A stretch of 64,000 nt of DNA from assembly GCA_963692995.1 (NCBI GenBank), contig OY843611.1, positions 2,790,001-2,854,000 of the forward strand, read 5' to 3'. This DNA comes from Bin87 sp963692995 (GTDB taxonomy: Bacteria > Chloroflexota > Dehalococcoidia > Lucifugimonadales > UBA3495). The notes under the pieces were generated by a model. That model did not search any database. It saw only the letters and a list, made by a program, of their open reading frames with translations, and was not told the origin of the DNA. Every line of letters starts with the position of its first letter. The first letter of the stretch is position 1. A program made the translations under genes and the position numbers. Positions 42,866-52,070 of this stretch are shown here, one piece after another.

Positions 42866-42930
42866 AAACCCAACCGTCGCGGGGCCGGCTAGTGAAGGCC
42901 GGCCTGGCGGCAAGGAGCAAGCGTACTGTT

Positions 42931-43262
42931 ATGACCTCAAGTGAAACTTTGCTGAACCGTCGCCGTCCGTCGGCGCTAGTTGCCGAGAACGGCGACGTGC
43001 GGACGGAGCCGGCGACCCGCACCTGTTTCTGACGGATTTGCGCAAGTGGCTAAAGTACCGGCTCATCGAGGAGCCGACGTCGCGGCAGCTGGCGAACCGG
43101 CTGAAGGACTTGGGAATGGAACGGCGCACGCTGCACGTGGCGGGGACGATGCGTTCCGCGTACCGGCTCTGCGCCGGGGTTGACCGCGCGGCGCGGAAGG
43201 CGGAACAGCGGGACGCGCCAGGGCCGGAGGCCAGGGCGATGGAAGACCCGGGCGTTATCTGA
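42931..43262 (+). CDS. Hypothetical helical protein, frame broken
   Basis: ATG 42931 gives 33 residues to TGA. One base missing near GCGACCCGC would join it to DPHLFLTDLRKWLKYRLIEE and LANRLKDLGMERRTLHVAGT, ending at 43262 (about 110 aa). The second half looks like a helix-turn-helix-type domain (RQLANRLKDLGMERRTLH). The TGA is not treated as Sec because the same frame hits another stop after a few codons. Confidence 0.45.
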
Positions 43263-43524
43263 TGTCCGGTTGCACAGTTTGCCACGACCCCTGAGCAATG
43301 GAGATCGGAATGCGCGCAATCGGGAAATGGAATCGGAGCGCGGCGCGGCGCGGGGTTACGGCAGCGCCGGCGCCATCGCCCTATCGGGAGCGCCGAGCGC
43401 GAGAGTTTGACCGGTAAGAAGCGGGCCAAGCGTCCGGGCCGAGGGCCCGGGTCGGGAGCGGGGCAAAAGCGTCCCGATCAGCCCCGTCGCTTTTCCGGCG
43501 GAGGAAAGCAAAGGAAGTAAGGAA
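43263..43524. other. Short intergenic stretch with possible 35-aa ORF
   Basis: ATG 43310 to TAA 43417 encodes a very basic peptide (MRAIGKWNRSAARRGV...). It is not supported beyond being open; nothing else is seen. Confidence 0.3.
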
Positions 43525-44673
43525 GTGGCGAGCGGGGAGTTGGCCGGCTGTCGTCGCTGTCACGGCGATTTGATGGCGCATCGGGATATTTACGGGCGCT
43601 ACGTGCGCTGTTTGCAGTGCGGGCGGTCGCCGGAGGAGCCGGCGACCGAGCTTACGGACAACCGGGCGGCGGGGTCGCTGACGGCGCTGGACGAGCGAGT
43701 CGCGCTGGGGCTGGCGGCGGTGGAAGCGTGCTGGCGGTTTCGTCCGGAGTCGGGGACATTGGCGGAAACGGCGTCGATGTTCGCCTTGCGGGAGAGCCGC
43801 TGGCTCAGCCTGGAGATGGCGGACTTGCCGTATCAAGCCGGTCGGTCGGCCAAGCGAAGTTACGCGGACGGAATGATCAGCCACGAGGAGCGCCAGGCTT
43901 GCGTCATGGTGGCGCAGTCGGTCAAGGAAGCGATCTGGCGCATCGCGGCGCCGGTTCACGACGAGAAGGTTACGGGGTATTTCGATCCGCCGCCGGCCGA
44001 CGGCGAGCAACGGATTTACTGCTTGCTGCCCTTTGCGCCGTCGCTGGTGGAGCGGATTGAGGAAGACGTCGCGGATCAGTTGCAGCGGGAGACGTTCAAC
44101 GGGCCGTATCCGGCGCGGGTGGCGTTTGCGGCGGCGGACAGCCAGTGGGGGCCGAACCGGAAGGAGTTCAGTTACGGCCACGTTTGCAAGCTGGCCGGGC
44201 GTCCGACGGAGCCACTGCCGCCGAGTTTGACGCGGATTCTGGACAATGACGGACGCTTGCGGCAACGGCGACGGGTGCTGTCGCGGGGGGAGACGCTGCT
44301 GCTGGAAATGGGTCAGTCGCTGGAGCGTCCGAAGCGGAAGAAGGGGCCGGACGGGGGTAGGCAGCGAAGTTTGATTGGCGGCGGAAAGGGTCGCGGCCAG
44401 CATTGGGAGGTCGGCGTCAAGCGGCCGGCCAGGAGGAGAACTGATGACCGGAAGCGTGGTGAAAGGCCGGCGTCGTTGGGACCAAGGCGCGGCGGCGGCC
44501 CAGTACGATTGCGTAGCGGAGCGTTGCGACTGGTACGGCTGCTATCTGGAGTACCGAACCCGGAGCTGGACGAGGCGGCGCAGCGGGCCATGGGCTGCTG
44601 GCCCACGGTGGCCCCGCCGCCGGAAGCAGCGCCGCTTGCGCCGGCCACACCGGAAGAGGGGAAAGAGCGATGA
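43525..44673 (+). CDS. Zinc-ribbon protein of unknown function
   Basis: GTG 43525 behind AGGAAGTAAGGAA. Residues 9-33 form a zinc ribbon (CRRCHGDLMAHRDIYGRYVR then CLQCG). A well-ordered helical region follows (LTALDERVALGLAAVEACWRF, SHEERQACVMVAQSVKEAIW) and a beta part (FNGPYPARVAFAAADSQWG). The last 100 residues are basic low-complexity and overlap a better ORF with its own ribosome site at 44443, so the real protein may end near 44440. G-rich on this strand, unlike genes beyond 46 kb. Confidence 0.6.
   Translation: MASGELAGCRRCHGDLMAHRDIYGRYVRCLQCGRSPEEPATELTDNRAAGSLTALDERVALGLAAVEACWRFRPESGTLAETASMFALRESRWLSLEMADLPYQAGRSAKRSYADGMISHEERQACVMVAQSVKEAIWRIAAPVHDEKVTGYFDPPPADGEQRIYCLLPFAPSLVERIEEDVADQLQRETFNGPYPARVAFAAADSQWGPNRKEFSYGHVCKLAGRPTEPLPPSLTRILDNDGRLRQRRRVLSRGETLLLEMGQSLERPKRKKGPDGGRQRSLIGGGKGRGQHWEVGVKRPARRRTDDRKRGERPASLGPRRGGGPVRLRSGALRLVRLLSGVPNPELDEAAQRAMGCWPTVAPPPEAAPLAPATPEEGKER
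44443..44673 (+). CDS. Small Cys-containing protein, frame broken
   Basis: ATG 44443 follows a strong AGGAGGAG site. It reads MTGSVVKGRRRWDQGAAAAQ and YDCVAERCDWYGCYLEYRT; a one-base change near 44560 (AACCCGG) leads to PELDEAAQRAMGCW and ends at TGA 44673 with ATGA overlap to the next gene. Four Cys suggest metal binding. Exact product depends on the frame correction. Confidence 0.42.
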   Translation, partial: DDRKRGERPASLGPRRGGGPVRLRSGALRLVRLLSGVPNPELDEAAQRAMGCWPTVAPPPEAAPLAPATPEEGKER

Positions 44674-45101
44674 TGGCAGACGACCCTAACCAAAGCGCCA
44701 GCTACCCGGAAGAGCGGTTGCCGGACATTCGGGAAAGGGCCGGCCGGGCCCTGCTCCTGCTGCGACAGCTGCAACAGGCGCAAGCCGAACGGCAGTGGCC
44801 CGATTTCAGCCGGGACGAAGCCCGACGGCCCCCGGTGGACTGGCCCGATCTGGTCCGCCTCATTATGGAGATTGGGGTAATCGCCGGGTTGCAGCCTTGC
44901 GCCCTGACCGATCCCCAGCGAAGGGCCGAGCTGATAACCCGCTACGGGGCCAAGTGGCCGGATCATCCGGAGCCGCACTTCGCCGCCCACGGTGGACGGG
45001 TGTGGTGGCTCTACGGGAACCGGAAATCGGAGTCGGCCCCGGGGTTGCGACGGCACGCGGTATGCGCCGAGTGCCACGAGTGGGCCATGCTGCCCGACTG
45101 A
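44670..45101 (+). CDS. Hypothetical protein, paralog A (C-terminal CxxC)
   Basis: 143 aa from ATG 44670, overlapping the previous stop. PEERLPDIRERAGRALLLLR, then LVRLIMEIGVIAGLQPCALTD, ITRYGAKWPDH and HAVCAECHEWAM. Tandem paralog of the next gene. The CAEC segment may bind metal. Family unknown. Confidence 0.55.
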   Translation: MMADDPNQSASYPEERLPDIRERAGRALLLLRQLQQAQAERQWPDFSRDEARRPPVDWPDLVRLIMEIGVIAGLQPCALTDPQRRAELITRYGAKWPDHPEPHFAAHGGRVWWLYGNRKSESAPGLRRHAVCAECHEWAMLPD

Positions 45102-45204
45102 TCCCGCCGCCAAGGGTATTGCGATCCGGCAGCGGGTACGGTTGCCGACCCCTTGGAACAAGCGCCGCCGGCCGCCGCAATGACAGCCACCCACGGAGGG
45201 ACTG

Positions 45205-45593
45205 ATGATGAATGACTTGCTCCCGGAAGAGCAGTTGCGGGACATACGAGACGCGGCGGAGCGGGCGCTCTGCGCCTTGATGCACGGGAAGAAGCCGGAG
45301 CGACGGGACAATTTCAGCCGGTGGCCGAAGGCCGCGCAGACGGCGGTAAAGAGCATTATGGAGATTGGGATAATCTCCGGTTTGCCCCGCTGTTCGTTAT
45401 CGGACGCGGTTCCGGCGGCGGCATTGACATTGGCAACGCGCTACGGAACGCCGCCGCCGGGCCGTCGCGGGCCGCACTTCGTCACCAATGACGGCCAGAC
45501 CCGACAATTGTGGGCCACGCCACCCTGGGGTCCGAGCCGCAAGGGTATGCGGTATGCGCCGAGTGTTACGAATGGACTATGGCCCAGGGCTGA
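45205..45593 (+). CDS. Hypothetical protein, paralog B, frame broken
   Basis: ATG 45205 behind GGAGG. PEEQLRDIRDAAERALCALM and VKSIMEIGIISGLPRCSLSD align with paralog A (44670-45101). After a one-base slip near 45525-45535 (CCCTGGGG) the frame gives GYAVCAECYEWTMAQG and stops at 45593, matching A's HAVCAECHEWAMLPD. Without the slip the frame runs to 45666 with unrelated sequence. Confidence 0.55.
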
Positions 45594-45662
45594 TCCGGTC
45601 CCCGACGGCCTCCGACGGTGCTACAATCGGAAGTCAAGCGTTATCGGGATGGAACTAATGCC

Positions 45663-46499
45663 ATGACACTGAATGAATCGGAAAAGCTCCGCCTGCTGCG
45701 GACGCTGCAAGAAGACCCCGCCTTTCTGGAACAGATTCGCAGCCTGGTACTGTCCGACGAGTTGCGGCAGCTGCCGGAGCGGCTTGCGCAGTTTGCCGCC
45801 AGCGTCACGAATTTCATAGCGGAACAGCAGGAGTTCAACGCGGATCAAAAGCAGTTCAACGCAGAGCAAAAGCAGTTCAACGCAGAGCAAAAGCAGTTCA
45901 ACGCGGATCAAAAGCAGTTCAACACGGAGCAGCGGGAGTTCAACGCCAGGATCGACCGATCCATCGCGCGGCTGGACAACTTCGTCGTTGAGCAAAAGCA
46001 GTTCAACGCAGAGCAGCGGGAGTTCAACGCCGCCGTAACCCACCGCTTGCAGCGCATCACCGACGACCTGGGCGATCTCAAGGGCCACGTGGCGGGGCGT
46101 CTGGCCCGGGACCGGGCCGACGACATCGCCGCCAGCCTGGGCTGCCGCATCATCGCCCAGCTGGACGGCGCCGACCTGCGTGAGCTGGTCCGCCGGCAGG
46201 ACGACGCGGCGGACATTCCCTTCGGCCAGCGCCGCAGCTTCTACAACGCCGACCTGGTGATCCAAGTCCGCGACCCGGCCGGCGCCGAGTTCTACCTGGC
46301 CGGCGAAGCATCGTACACCGCCGACATCCGGGACGTCCAACGGGCGCAGCGCAACGCGGAGTTTCTGACCAAGTTCACCGGGCTGAACGCGACGCCCCTC
46401 ATCATCAGCCTGCGCAACGACCACGCGGTGGACGCGCTGATCGACCAGGGCGTGGTCCGGTGGTTCCAGTTCGACCAGCGGGATCTACAGCCGGAATAG
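45663..46499 (+). CDS. Coiled-coil PD-(D/E)XK nuclease-like protein, paralog 1
   Basis: 278 aa from ATG 45663. N-terminal helix (LRLLRTLQEDPAFLEQIRSL), then a heptad coiled coil built of QFNAEQK-type repeats (residues 55-125), and a C-terminal domain: VAGRLARDRADDIAASLG, FGQRRSFYNADLVIQVRD, FYLAGEASYTADIRDVQRA and TPLIISLRND. The C-terminal pattern (x-A-D-x ... GEAS) resembles restriction-endonuclease-like domains of the DUF3782/COG5493 kind. Same family as the gene at 56582-57265. The heptads are encoded by 21-bp tandem DNA repeats. Confidence 0.68.
   Translation: MTLNESEKLRLLRTLQEDPAFLEQIRSLVLSDELRQLPERLAQFAASVTNFIAEQQEFNADQKQFNAEQKQFNAEQKQFNADQKQFNTEQREFNARIDRSIARLDNFVVEQKQFNAEQREFNAAVTHRLQRITDDLGDLKGHVAGRLARDRADDIAASLGCRIIAQLDGADLRELVRRQDDAADIPFGQRRSFYNADLVIQVRDPAGAEFYLAGEASYTADIRDVQRAQRNAEFLTKFTGLNATPLIISLRNDHAVDALIDQGVVRWFQFDQRDLQPE
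45836..45930 (+). repeat. 21-bp tandem repeats coding for heptads
   Basis: About four consecutive GCAGTTCAACGCAGAGCAAAA-like units in frame; further copies follow at about 45992. Seven-residue periodicity fits a coiled coil. Confidence 0.9.
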
Positions 46500-46566
46500 C
46501 GGCCGGGATCAGCGTCTTCCGCCGGACTTCCGGCTCGGTTGCGACCGGGCCGGATTTGCTTTTAAC

Positions 46567-46694
46567 CCCGCCTCGCCGCAACGCCCAGGGCGGCAATGCC
46601 GGCGTTCAACACCCGGCGCGGTATCTGTTCGCCCCGCCGCAACGCCCCAGAGGAGGCAATGCCGGCCCCACCGCAACGCCCCAAGGAGGCAGCC
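46567..46694 (+). repeat. Imperfect ~34-bp repeats carrying ribosome-site-like sequence
   Basis: Three diverged copies of CCGCCGCAACGCCCC...GAGGAGGCAATGCC; the last one supplies the AAGGAGG before the gene at 46695. Copy 2 has AGAGGAGGCAATG as well. Confidence 0.65.
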
Positions 46695-48590
46695 ATGACC
46701 AGTCCCACCGCCAACATCGCATCCCTGAACGGCTTGCACCGGCTCTTGCATTGGCCCCAGCAGCCCGACCGGCCCATGCAGCCCCTGCGCCTGACCGTTG
46801 CCCCGGCCGGCGACGAGTTTCTAATCAGCAGCGACACCCAAACTACCACGGCCCCCGTCGGCGCCGACCGGCTGGCCCAAATGCTGGAATACTATCCGGC
46901 GCCGGTCCGGATCAACGGCGACCAAATAAAAACCCTGGCCTTTCCCGACCGCCCGCGGGCGTTGGAAGTCGGCGTCATCGGCGGCATCGCCGGACAGCCC
47001 CGAACCGCTCCGCAGCGCCGGCTGCCGGACAGCGCGACGACCGGCCAGTTGCTGCGCTGCCAGGGCGTGATCTACGAACTGTTCCAAAGCGCCGGTTCCG
47101 GCCCCGGCGCCGGGCCGCCGGCGCCTCCCGACATCGGAATGGCGCGGGAAATCCGCTTGCCCGAACCGGAGCCGGCCTATCCTCACTGGAGCGCCGCCCG
47201 CCGCTATCGCATTGAATACAACATTGACTGGAACGACCGCGCCGACTTGCCGTGCAGTTTCGTCAGCCATTCGGGCCGGGCGTGGTGCATCCCGGAAGCC
47301 GACGGCTGGGCTGAGCTGCAAGAACAGCAGGAAGCGCAAGAACTCTGGGTATGGACTCAAATCCGGTCGGCGGCCGGCGGCAGCGACGTAGCCCCCGCCG
47401 CGGCGACTTACACCGCAATCCGGCGGCGTCTCCACTGGCCGGGCTGGCACGCCGACGGGGAGGCCACGGACCTTTACGTCAACGCGCCGGCCCAGGCCGC
47501 CCACATTGACATCGCTGCTTCCCAGCAAGACTGCCTGGGCTACACCCTGGCCACGGCCCTCTACACCAATCCCGCCGCCGGCTACGTGCCGGCGCTCAGT
47601 TATCCGGGCTGGCAGGAAAGGGGGCCCAATCCGCCGGAAACGCCGCCGCCCAGCCTGACCGGGGCCGGCGTCGCCATCGTCGGCCCCGACGGCCAAAGGC
47701 TGGAATACGATCCGGCGCAAAATTACGGTGCGCCAACGGACGAGTTTTGGCCCGAAGCAATCCATCGCCGCGCCCAGTCCATCGCCATCCGGGTTCAGGT
47801 TGCCGCCCCCGACGGAACCACCGGCGAATGCGTGATTCCCGCCAACGCCGCCTTCCTGGGCGAATACGCGGACGAGTGCGTCTGGCTGGCCGAGGGTTAC
47901 GACGGAGACGTAGCCGCGCTGCGTGACGCGCTCTTCGCCGCTTACTGGCCCCACCACGACCCGCCGGAAGAAATGACCTCAGAAGAGTATGCCGACCAGA
48001 TGCGCGCGCTGGCGACGCGGCTGCTGGAAGGAGATCGGGCGGCCTTTGCCCTGGAGTTCCAGCAGTTGGCGGACAACTTCTATCCCCAGACCCCGCCGTC
48101 GGCAACGAGCCGGCCGCTGGCGACTACCGACTACTGGAACCGGATGGTCTGGCTACCGCGGGAGGGCGACGCCATGGCCGGGGCGGCGCTGGCGGCGGTG
48201 GTGGGCTATTGCCTGAAATTATCGTCGGAGGAGGCCCAGGCCCTGGGAGAGCGGTTGCGGGAGTGGCTGGAGACCACGGGCCGAGCGGCGGAAATGCGGG
48301 GCTGGCTGGCAAAGACGCAGGCGGAAGACCAGGCGGAGGCAGCCTGGACCAGGGCGGAGCGGCTGGCCCAAGCCGCCGCGGACGCCCAAAACGTCGCGGA
48401 TTCCGTGACCGTTAACGGGGCCGACGCCGGCGCGGTCGCCACGGTCGTACACGAAGCCGAGCCGGCCCAGGCCGCCGCAGAAGCGGCCGACCGGAGAGTG
48501 GCGTCCTACAGTCAGACCTACATTCCTCCGTCGGAGGAGGAAAAAGCGCTGGCGGCAGCGGAGCGGGCCGAAGCCGACGACCGCCGCTGA
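46695..48590 (+). CDS. Large hypothetical protein with Ala-rich tail
   Basis: 631 aa from ATG 46695, AAGGAGG 5 bases upstream. No family recognised. The middle has many Trp/Tyr and Pro (YPHWSAARRYRIEYNIDWND), suggesting a beta-rich domain; the C-terminal 110 residues are Ala/Glu-rich helices (AEAAWTRAERLAQAAADAQN). Similar Ala-rich stretches occur in the DUF262 remnant and in the right-edge gene. No signal peptide. Strongly C-rich on the plus strand. Confidence 0.55.
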   Translation: MTSPTANIASLNGLHRLLHWPQQPDRPMQPLRLTVAPAGDEFLISSDTQTTTAPVGADRLAQMLEYYPAPVRINGDQIKTLAFPDRPRALEVGVIGGIAGQPRTAPQRRLPDSATTGQLLRCQGVIYELFQSAGSGPGAGPPAPPDIGMAREIRLPEPEPAYPHWSAARRYRIEYNIDWNDRADLPCSFVSHSGRAWCIPEADGWAELQEQQEAQELWVWTQIRSAAGGSDVAPAAATYTAIRRRLHWPGWHADGEATDLYVNAPAQAAHIDIAASQQDCLGYTLATALYTNPAAGYVPALSYPGWQERGPNPPETPPPSLTGAGVAIVGPDGQRLEYDPAQNYGAPTDEFWPEAIHRRAQSIAIRVQVAAPDGTTGECVIPANAAFLGEYADECVWLAEGYDGDVAALRDALFAAYWPHHDPPEEMTSEEYADQMRALATRLLEGDRAAFALEFQQLADNFYPQTPPSATSRPLATTDYWNRMVWLPREGDAMAGAALAAVVGYCLKLSSEEAQALGERLREWLETTGRAAEMRGWLAKTQAEDQAEAAWTRAERLAQAAADAQNVADSVTVNGADAGAVATVVHEAEPAQAAAEAADRRVASYSQTYIPPSEEEKALAAAERAEADDRR

Positions 48591-48637
48591 TTATCGCCAA
48601 GCCCCCAAGCCCCGGCCGACGCCAAGGAGGAACGAAT

Positions 48638-49624
48638 ATGAACCACGCGGATCAGCCGGCCGGAGAGCCGGCGAAGTTAACTGCACCGGCGGAACCGGAC
48701 GAAGCGGCCGCCACGGCGCGGGCCGCCGCGGAACTGAACAAACTAGGCCGAGCGGCGCTGACTGAACTCAATGCCGCCGACCTGGCCTACACCGACTTCA
48801 CCGGCGCCGACTTGATCGCCGCCGACCTGAACCGGGCCGACTTGACCTACGCCAAGCTGTCCTACGCCCGGCTGAACGCCGCCGAGTTGTCCCACGCCAA
48901 CCTGAACGGCGCCGACTTGACCGAGGCCCGGCTGTGCCGGGCCGACCTGAACGGCGCCGACCTGTCCAACGCGAACCTATCCGGGGCCGACCTATGCTGG
49001 GCCAGGATGTCCGGCGTCCGGCTGCACGAGGCAATCCTGTCCCAGGCCGATTTATCCGGCGCGGACTTGACCGAGGCGAAGCTGCCGGGGGCCATGCTGA
49101 ATAAGGCGGACTTGACCGACGCGGTTCTCACCAAGGCCAATCTGTCGGGAGCGGACTTGTGGGGCGCTCTCCTATCACGGGCCAACCTGCGCGGGGCCGG
49201 CCTGACCAACGCCGACTTGCCGGGAGCCGACCTCTACGGCGTCCGGCTCCGCTACGGACATCTGGCGGAGGCCACGCTAATCGAGGCAAACCTAGAGCGG
49301 GCCGACTTGCGGAGCGCCAACCTGCATCAGGCCAACCTGCGAATGGCGCAGGCGGCGGACGCGGATTTGAGTTACGCCCGGCTGGGACAAGCGGACTTGC
49401 GCAAGGCCAACCTGGAGAGGGCCAAATTGGGCGGAGCGGAGTTGCCGGACGCCAACTTGCAGAGCGCGAACTTGCGGGGAACAAACTTATCCGGCGCGGA
49501 CTTGTCCAACCTGGACTGCGCCGGCATCGACGTCCGGCAGGCGTTGCTGAACGCCGGCGCCGCCGTAACCGCCCCGTCCGCCGTAGCCGCCCCGTCCGCC
49601 GTAGCCGACCCGCTGCCCTTCTGA
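48638..49624 (+). CDS. Pentapeptide-repeat protein
   Basis: 328 aa from ATG 48638 behind AAGGAGG. From residue 45 to 305 the sequence follows A(D/N)LxX pentapeptides (e.g. GADLIAADLNRADLTYAKLS), forming a right-handed beta-helix. Some such proteins mimic DNA and protect gyrase; here the role is unknown. The C-terminal AVTAPSAVAAPS tail comes from an 18-bp triplication (49562-49615). Confidence 0.92.
   Translation: MNHADQPAGEPAKLTAPAEPDEAAATARAAAELNKLGRAALTELNAADLAYTDFTGADLIAADLNRADLTYAKLSYARLNAAELSHANLNGADLTEARLCRADLNGADLSNANLSGADLCWARMSGVRLHEAILSQADLSGADLTEAKLPGAMLNKADLTDAVLTKANLSGADLWGALLSRANLRGAGLTNADLPGADLYGVRLRYGHLAEATLIEANLERADLRSANLHQANLRMAQAADADLSYARLGQADLRKANLERAKLGGAELPDANLQSANLRGTNLSGADLSNLDCAGIDVRQALLNAGAAVTAPSAVAAPSAVADPLPF
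49562..49615 (+). repeat. 18-bp in-frame triplication
   Basis: Three GCCGTAACCGCCCCGTCC-like units at the 3' end of the pentapeptide-repeat gene. Confidence 0.9.
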
Positions 49625-49677
49625 CATCTACCCGACAGATTGCCCGGCCACCGCGCCGGAACAAGGAGACTACTCAC

Positions 49678-49851
49678 ATGAAACTTCCCGGCAACGCCCA
49701 CCGCTACCCGGCGACCACGGCGCCCCGCCGCGCCATTGTCCCCCTAATTAACGAAAGCCCGGCGCCCCGGGACCTGCTGACCCAGCTGGGCCTGGCTCGC
49801 TTCGGCGGCGAGGAAGCGGAGGACGCCGCCGTCCGGAGGCCCGCCCGGTGA
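49678..49851 (+). CDS. Small hypothetical protein
   Basis: 57 aa from ATG 49678 behind AAGGAG. Basic N-terminus (MKLPGNAHRYPATTAPRRAI), acidic middle. Its TGA overlaps the next GTG (GTGA), so both are coupled. No family. Confidence 0.55.
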   Translation: MKLPGNAHRYPATTAPRRAIVPLINESPAPRDLLTQLGLARFGGEEAEDAAVRRPAR

Positions 49852-50096
49852 ACGAGAACGAGAACGCAACTGCCACCGCAACTGCCGAGACTGCCCAGGG
49901 GGAGCCAGCCGTGGCGTGGAACTTCGCCGTGGCCGGCGTCAGCGCCCTCTGCGACGCCTGGGCGCTGCACGGCTCAAACCTGACCTTCCTCTCCGTAATC
50001 GGCCCCACGGCCACCATCAAAAGCCGGCGCAGCCACTTCGGATCCGCCGGCCCCAGCCATACCGGAACCCATTACCCCGAAACTTGGCGCCGCTAA
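49848..50096 (+). CDS. Small hypothetical protein
   Basis: 82 aa from GTG 49848 coupled to the previous stop. Contains WNFAVAGVSALCDAWALHGS and ATIKSRRSHFGS. No family or motif recognised. Confidence 0.5.
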   Translation: MNENENATATATAETAQGEPAVAWNFAVAGVSALCDAWALHGSNLTFLSVIGPTATIKSRRSHFGSAGPSHTGTHYPETWRR

Positions 50097-50109
50097 CCCG
50101 CACCCAGCG

Positions 50110-50523
50110 TTGGCAGCGCGCCCCCTGACCGCGCTGCCGGGGCCGCACCATCTGCTGCTAATGCCCCCAGGCCAAGCGCCGTCCCGCGCCAACTTCAGCC
50201 AGCCGGCTACCACCGTCCCGGCAACCGACGAAAACTACTCCGGCTGGCTGTTCAGCGAAGCGCCGGAACACGGCCCGCCCCTGCTGGGCGAACGGCTGCG
50301 CCGGGAGACCGGCTTGATTGCCCTGCCCCAGTGGGATCAAGCCATCTGGGACTACTGCGTCCAACAGGAATGCCTGGCGCCCCTGGCCGCGTGGCGGGCC
50401 GCGCCGGGAGAACTCTACGGCTGGCGCGCCGACGTGAACTGGGCGGAGCTGCAAGAGGCGCTGTGCCAGCGACTGGCCGCCGGCGAACTGGATATTGACA
50501 AACTGGCCGCCGCGCCGGAATAA
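50110..50523 (+). CDS. Hypothetical protein
   Basis: 137 aa if TTG 50110 is used; ATG 50161 is a possible shorter start. Mixed sequence, Trp-rich C-terminal half (PQWDQAIWDYCVQQECLAPL). No family recognised. Confidence 0.45.
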   Translation: MAARPLTALPGPHHLLLMPPGQAPSRANFSQPATTVPATDENYSGWLFSEAPEHGPPLLGERLRRETGLIALPQWDQAIWDYCVQQECLAPLAAWRAAPGELYGWRADVNWAELQEALCQRLAAGELDIDKLAAAPE

Positions 50524-50580
50524 CCGCCCGCACGCCCGCCGGAACAACCGCCCGACCGCCGGAAACCGGAGGCCCCCAAT

Positions 50581-52070
50581 ATGGAAATCAGCCAACTCAT
50601 CGCCGGAATGCACGACGGCTCCATCCGCTTGCCCCCCTTCCAGCGCGGCTACGCCTGGTCGCCCCAGCGGGCGCTGGAACTGATCGAATCCCTCTACCGG
50701 CGCTATCCCACCGGAATAATCACCCTGTGGCGACAGCGTACCGCCCTGGGCGGCCCCCAATACCTCATCGTGGACGGATAGCAGCGCCTCGCCAGCATCT
50801 ACGCCGCCGCCCTGGGCCACGCGCCGCCCCTCTACAGCGACGCAACCGCCGCACCGCCCACCGACCTGCACTTCGATCCCTCCGCGACATTTTCGGCTAC
50901 CCCAAGCCGGGCGAACTGGAACGCCGCCCCGGCTGGCTCCCCGTAACCGCCGTCCTCACCGACGACCGGGCCGCCCGGGCCGCCTGGCGCCAGCGCTGCG
51001 CCCCAAGCAAGGACTTCGCCGCCCAGCAAGACGAGTGCCTGCTGCGGCTGAGCCGCCTCCACAGCATCCGGGACCGCGCCTTGCCCGTGCAGGAAATCGA
51101 CCCAGAGCTGGACAGCGCCGCCGTGCTGGAAATCTTCCGGCGCATCAATACCCGGGGCCGCCCCCTGACCCGCAACGACATCGCCATGGCCTGGATCGCC
51201 GCCCGCTGGCCCGACGCCCTGACCGAGTTCCGCCGGCTGATCCGTCAGCACCACAAGGGCATTCTGGAACGGGTACTTACCCAGGACACCATCATCCGCA
51301 CCATGACGGCCATTCACACCGGCCGGCTGCGGCCCCACGGCCTGGCCCTGGCCGACCCGTCGCCGGGGCAACTGGGCGTGGCCTTCGCCGGCGCCGAGCA
51401 ATCTTTCGCCGCCATTGCCGACGCCATCACCGCCGAGCTGGGCCTCAGCGATCCCCGGACGCTGACCACCGCGCCCCTCAGCGTGCTGGCCCGGCGCCTG
51501 AGCCAACAGGACGGCGCCTTCCGCGATCCCACGGACCGGCGACAAGGGATGATCTACCTGCTCCGCACCGTGGCCAGCGGCCCTTACCGCAGCGGATACG
51601 CCAGCGCTTTGGACGCTGATCTGTGCATCCTCGGCGCCAGCGACGCGCCCTGGGCCGCCCTGCAAGCCCGCCAGGAAGCCCGCCTGGGCCAGACCTTCGC
51701 CCAACCGGAACAGTTCCAGTTCGGACTGCATCATCGCAGCAGCTACTACATCGTCTGGCACGCGCTGCTGAAAGGGCCGGCGACCCGGGACTGGCTGACC
51801 CGGCTGCCCCCGGACGATCCGCGCCGCCAACTGCCGCCGCCGGAGATCATCCCCACCCTGGTTCCGCTGGACGACACGCCCGGCACGGCGTTGGCCGCCC
51901 CGCCAGCCGTGGCTGAGAATGCCGCCGAGACCGCGCAAGCCGCCGCGGCCAGCGCCCAAAACCGCGCCGCCGACGCCCAGGACGCCGCCGACGCCACCGC
52001 CGCCCAAGCCCACGCCGACGCCGCCGCCGCCCCAGCCCCCAACTACTCCCAACGCTCCGCCTACCAAGCC
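50581..52070 (+). pseudogene. Decayed DUF262 (GmrSD-like) gene
   Basis: ATG 50581 behind GGAGG starts ISQLIAGMHDGSIRLPPFQR and leads to YLIVDG, where the expected DGQQR reads GGA-TAG-CAG: the first Gln codon is an amber stop. The frame then continues QRLASIYAAALG. Near 50885 a one-base change (GATCCCTCCGC) moves the frame to DIFGYPKPGELE ... VLEIFRRINTRGRPLTRNDI, typical of DUF262. An Ala-rich linker (AENAAETAQAAAASAQN) follows. Two lesions and no nuclease domain make a remnant likely, although the frame change may be an assembly error. Confidence 0.72.

Noticed and set aside
42931..43040. TGA after RTCF as a further selenocysteine
   Set aside because: The same frame meets another stop within a few codons and there is no redox motif or family; a one-base indel explains the data better.
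50779..50781. Amber codon in DUF262 as pyrrolysine or programmed readthrough
   Set aside because: The gene has a second lesion nearby and the position is an invariant Gln; decay is simpler.
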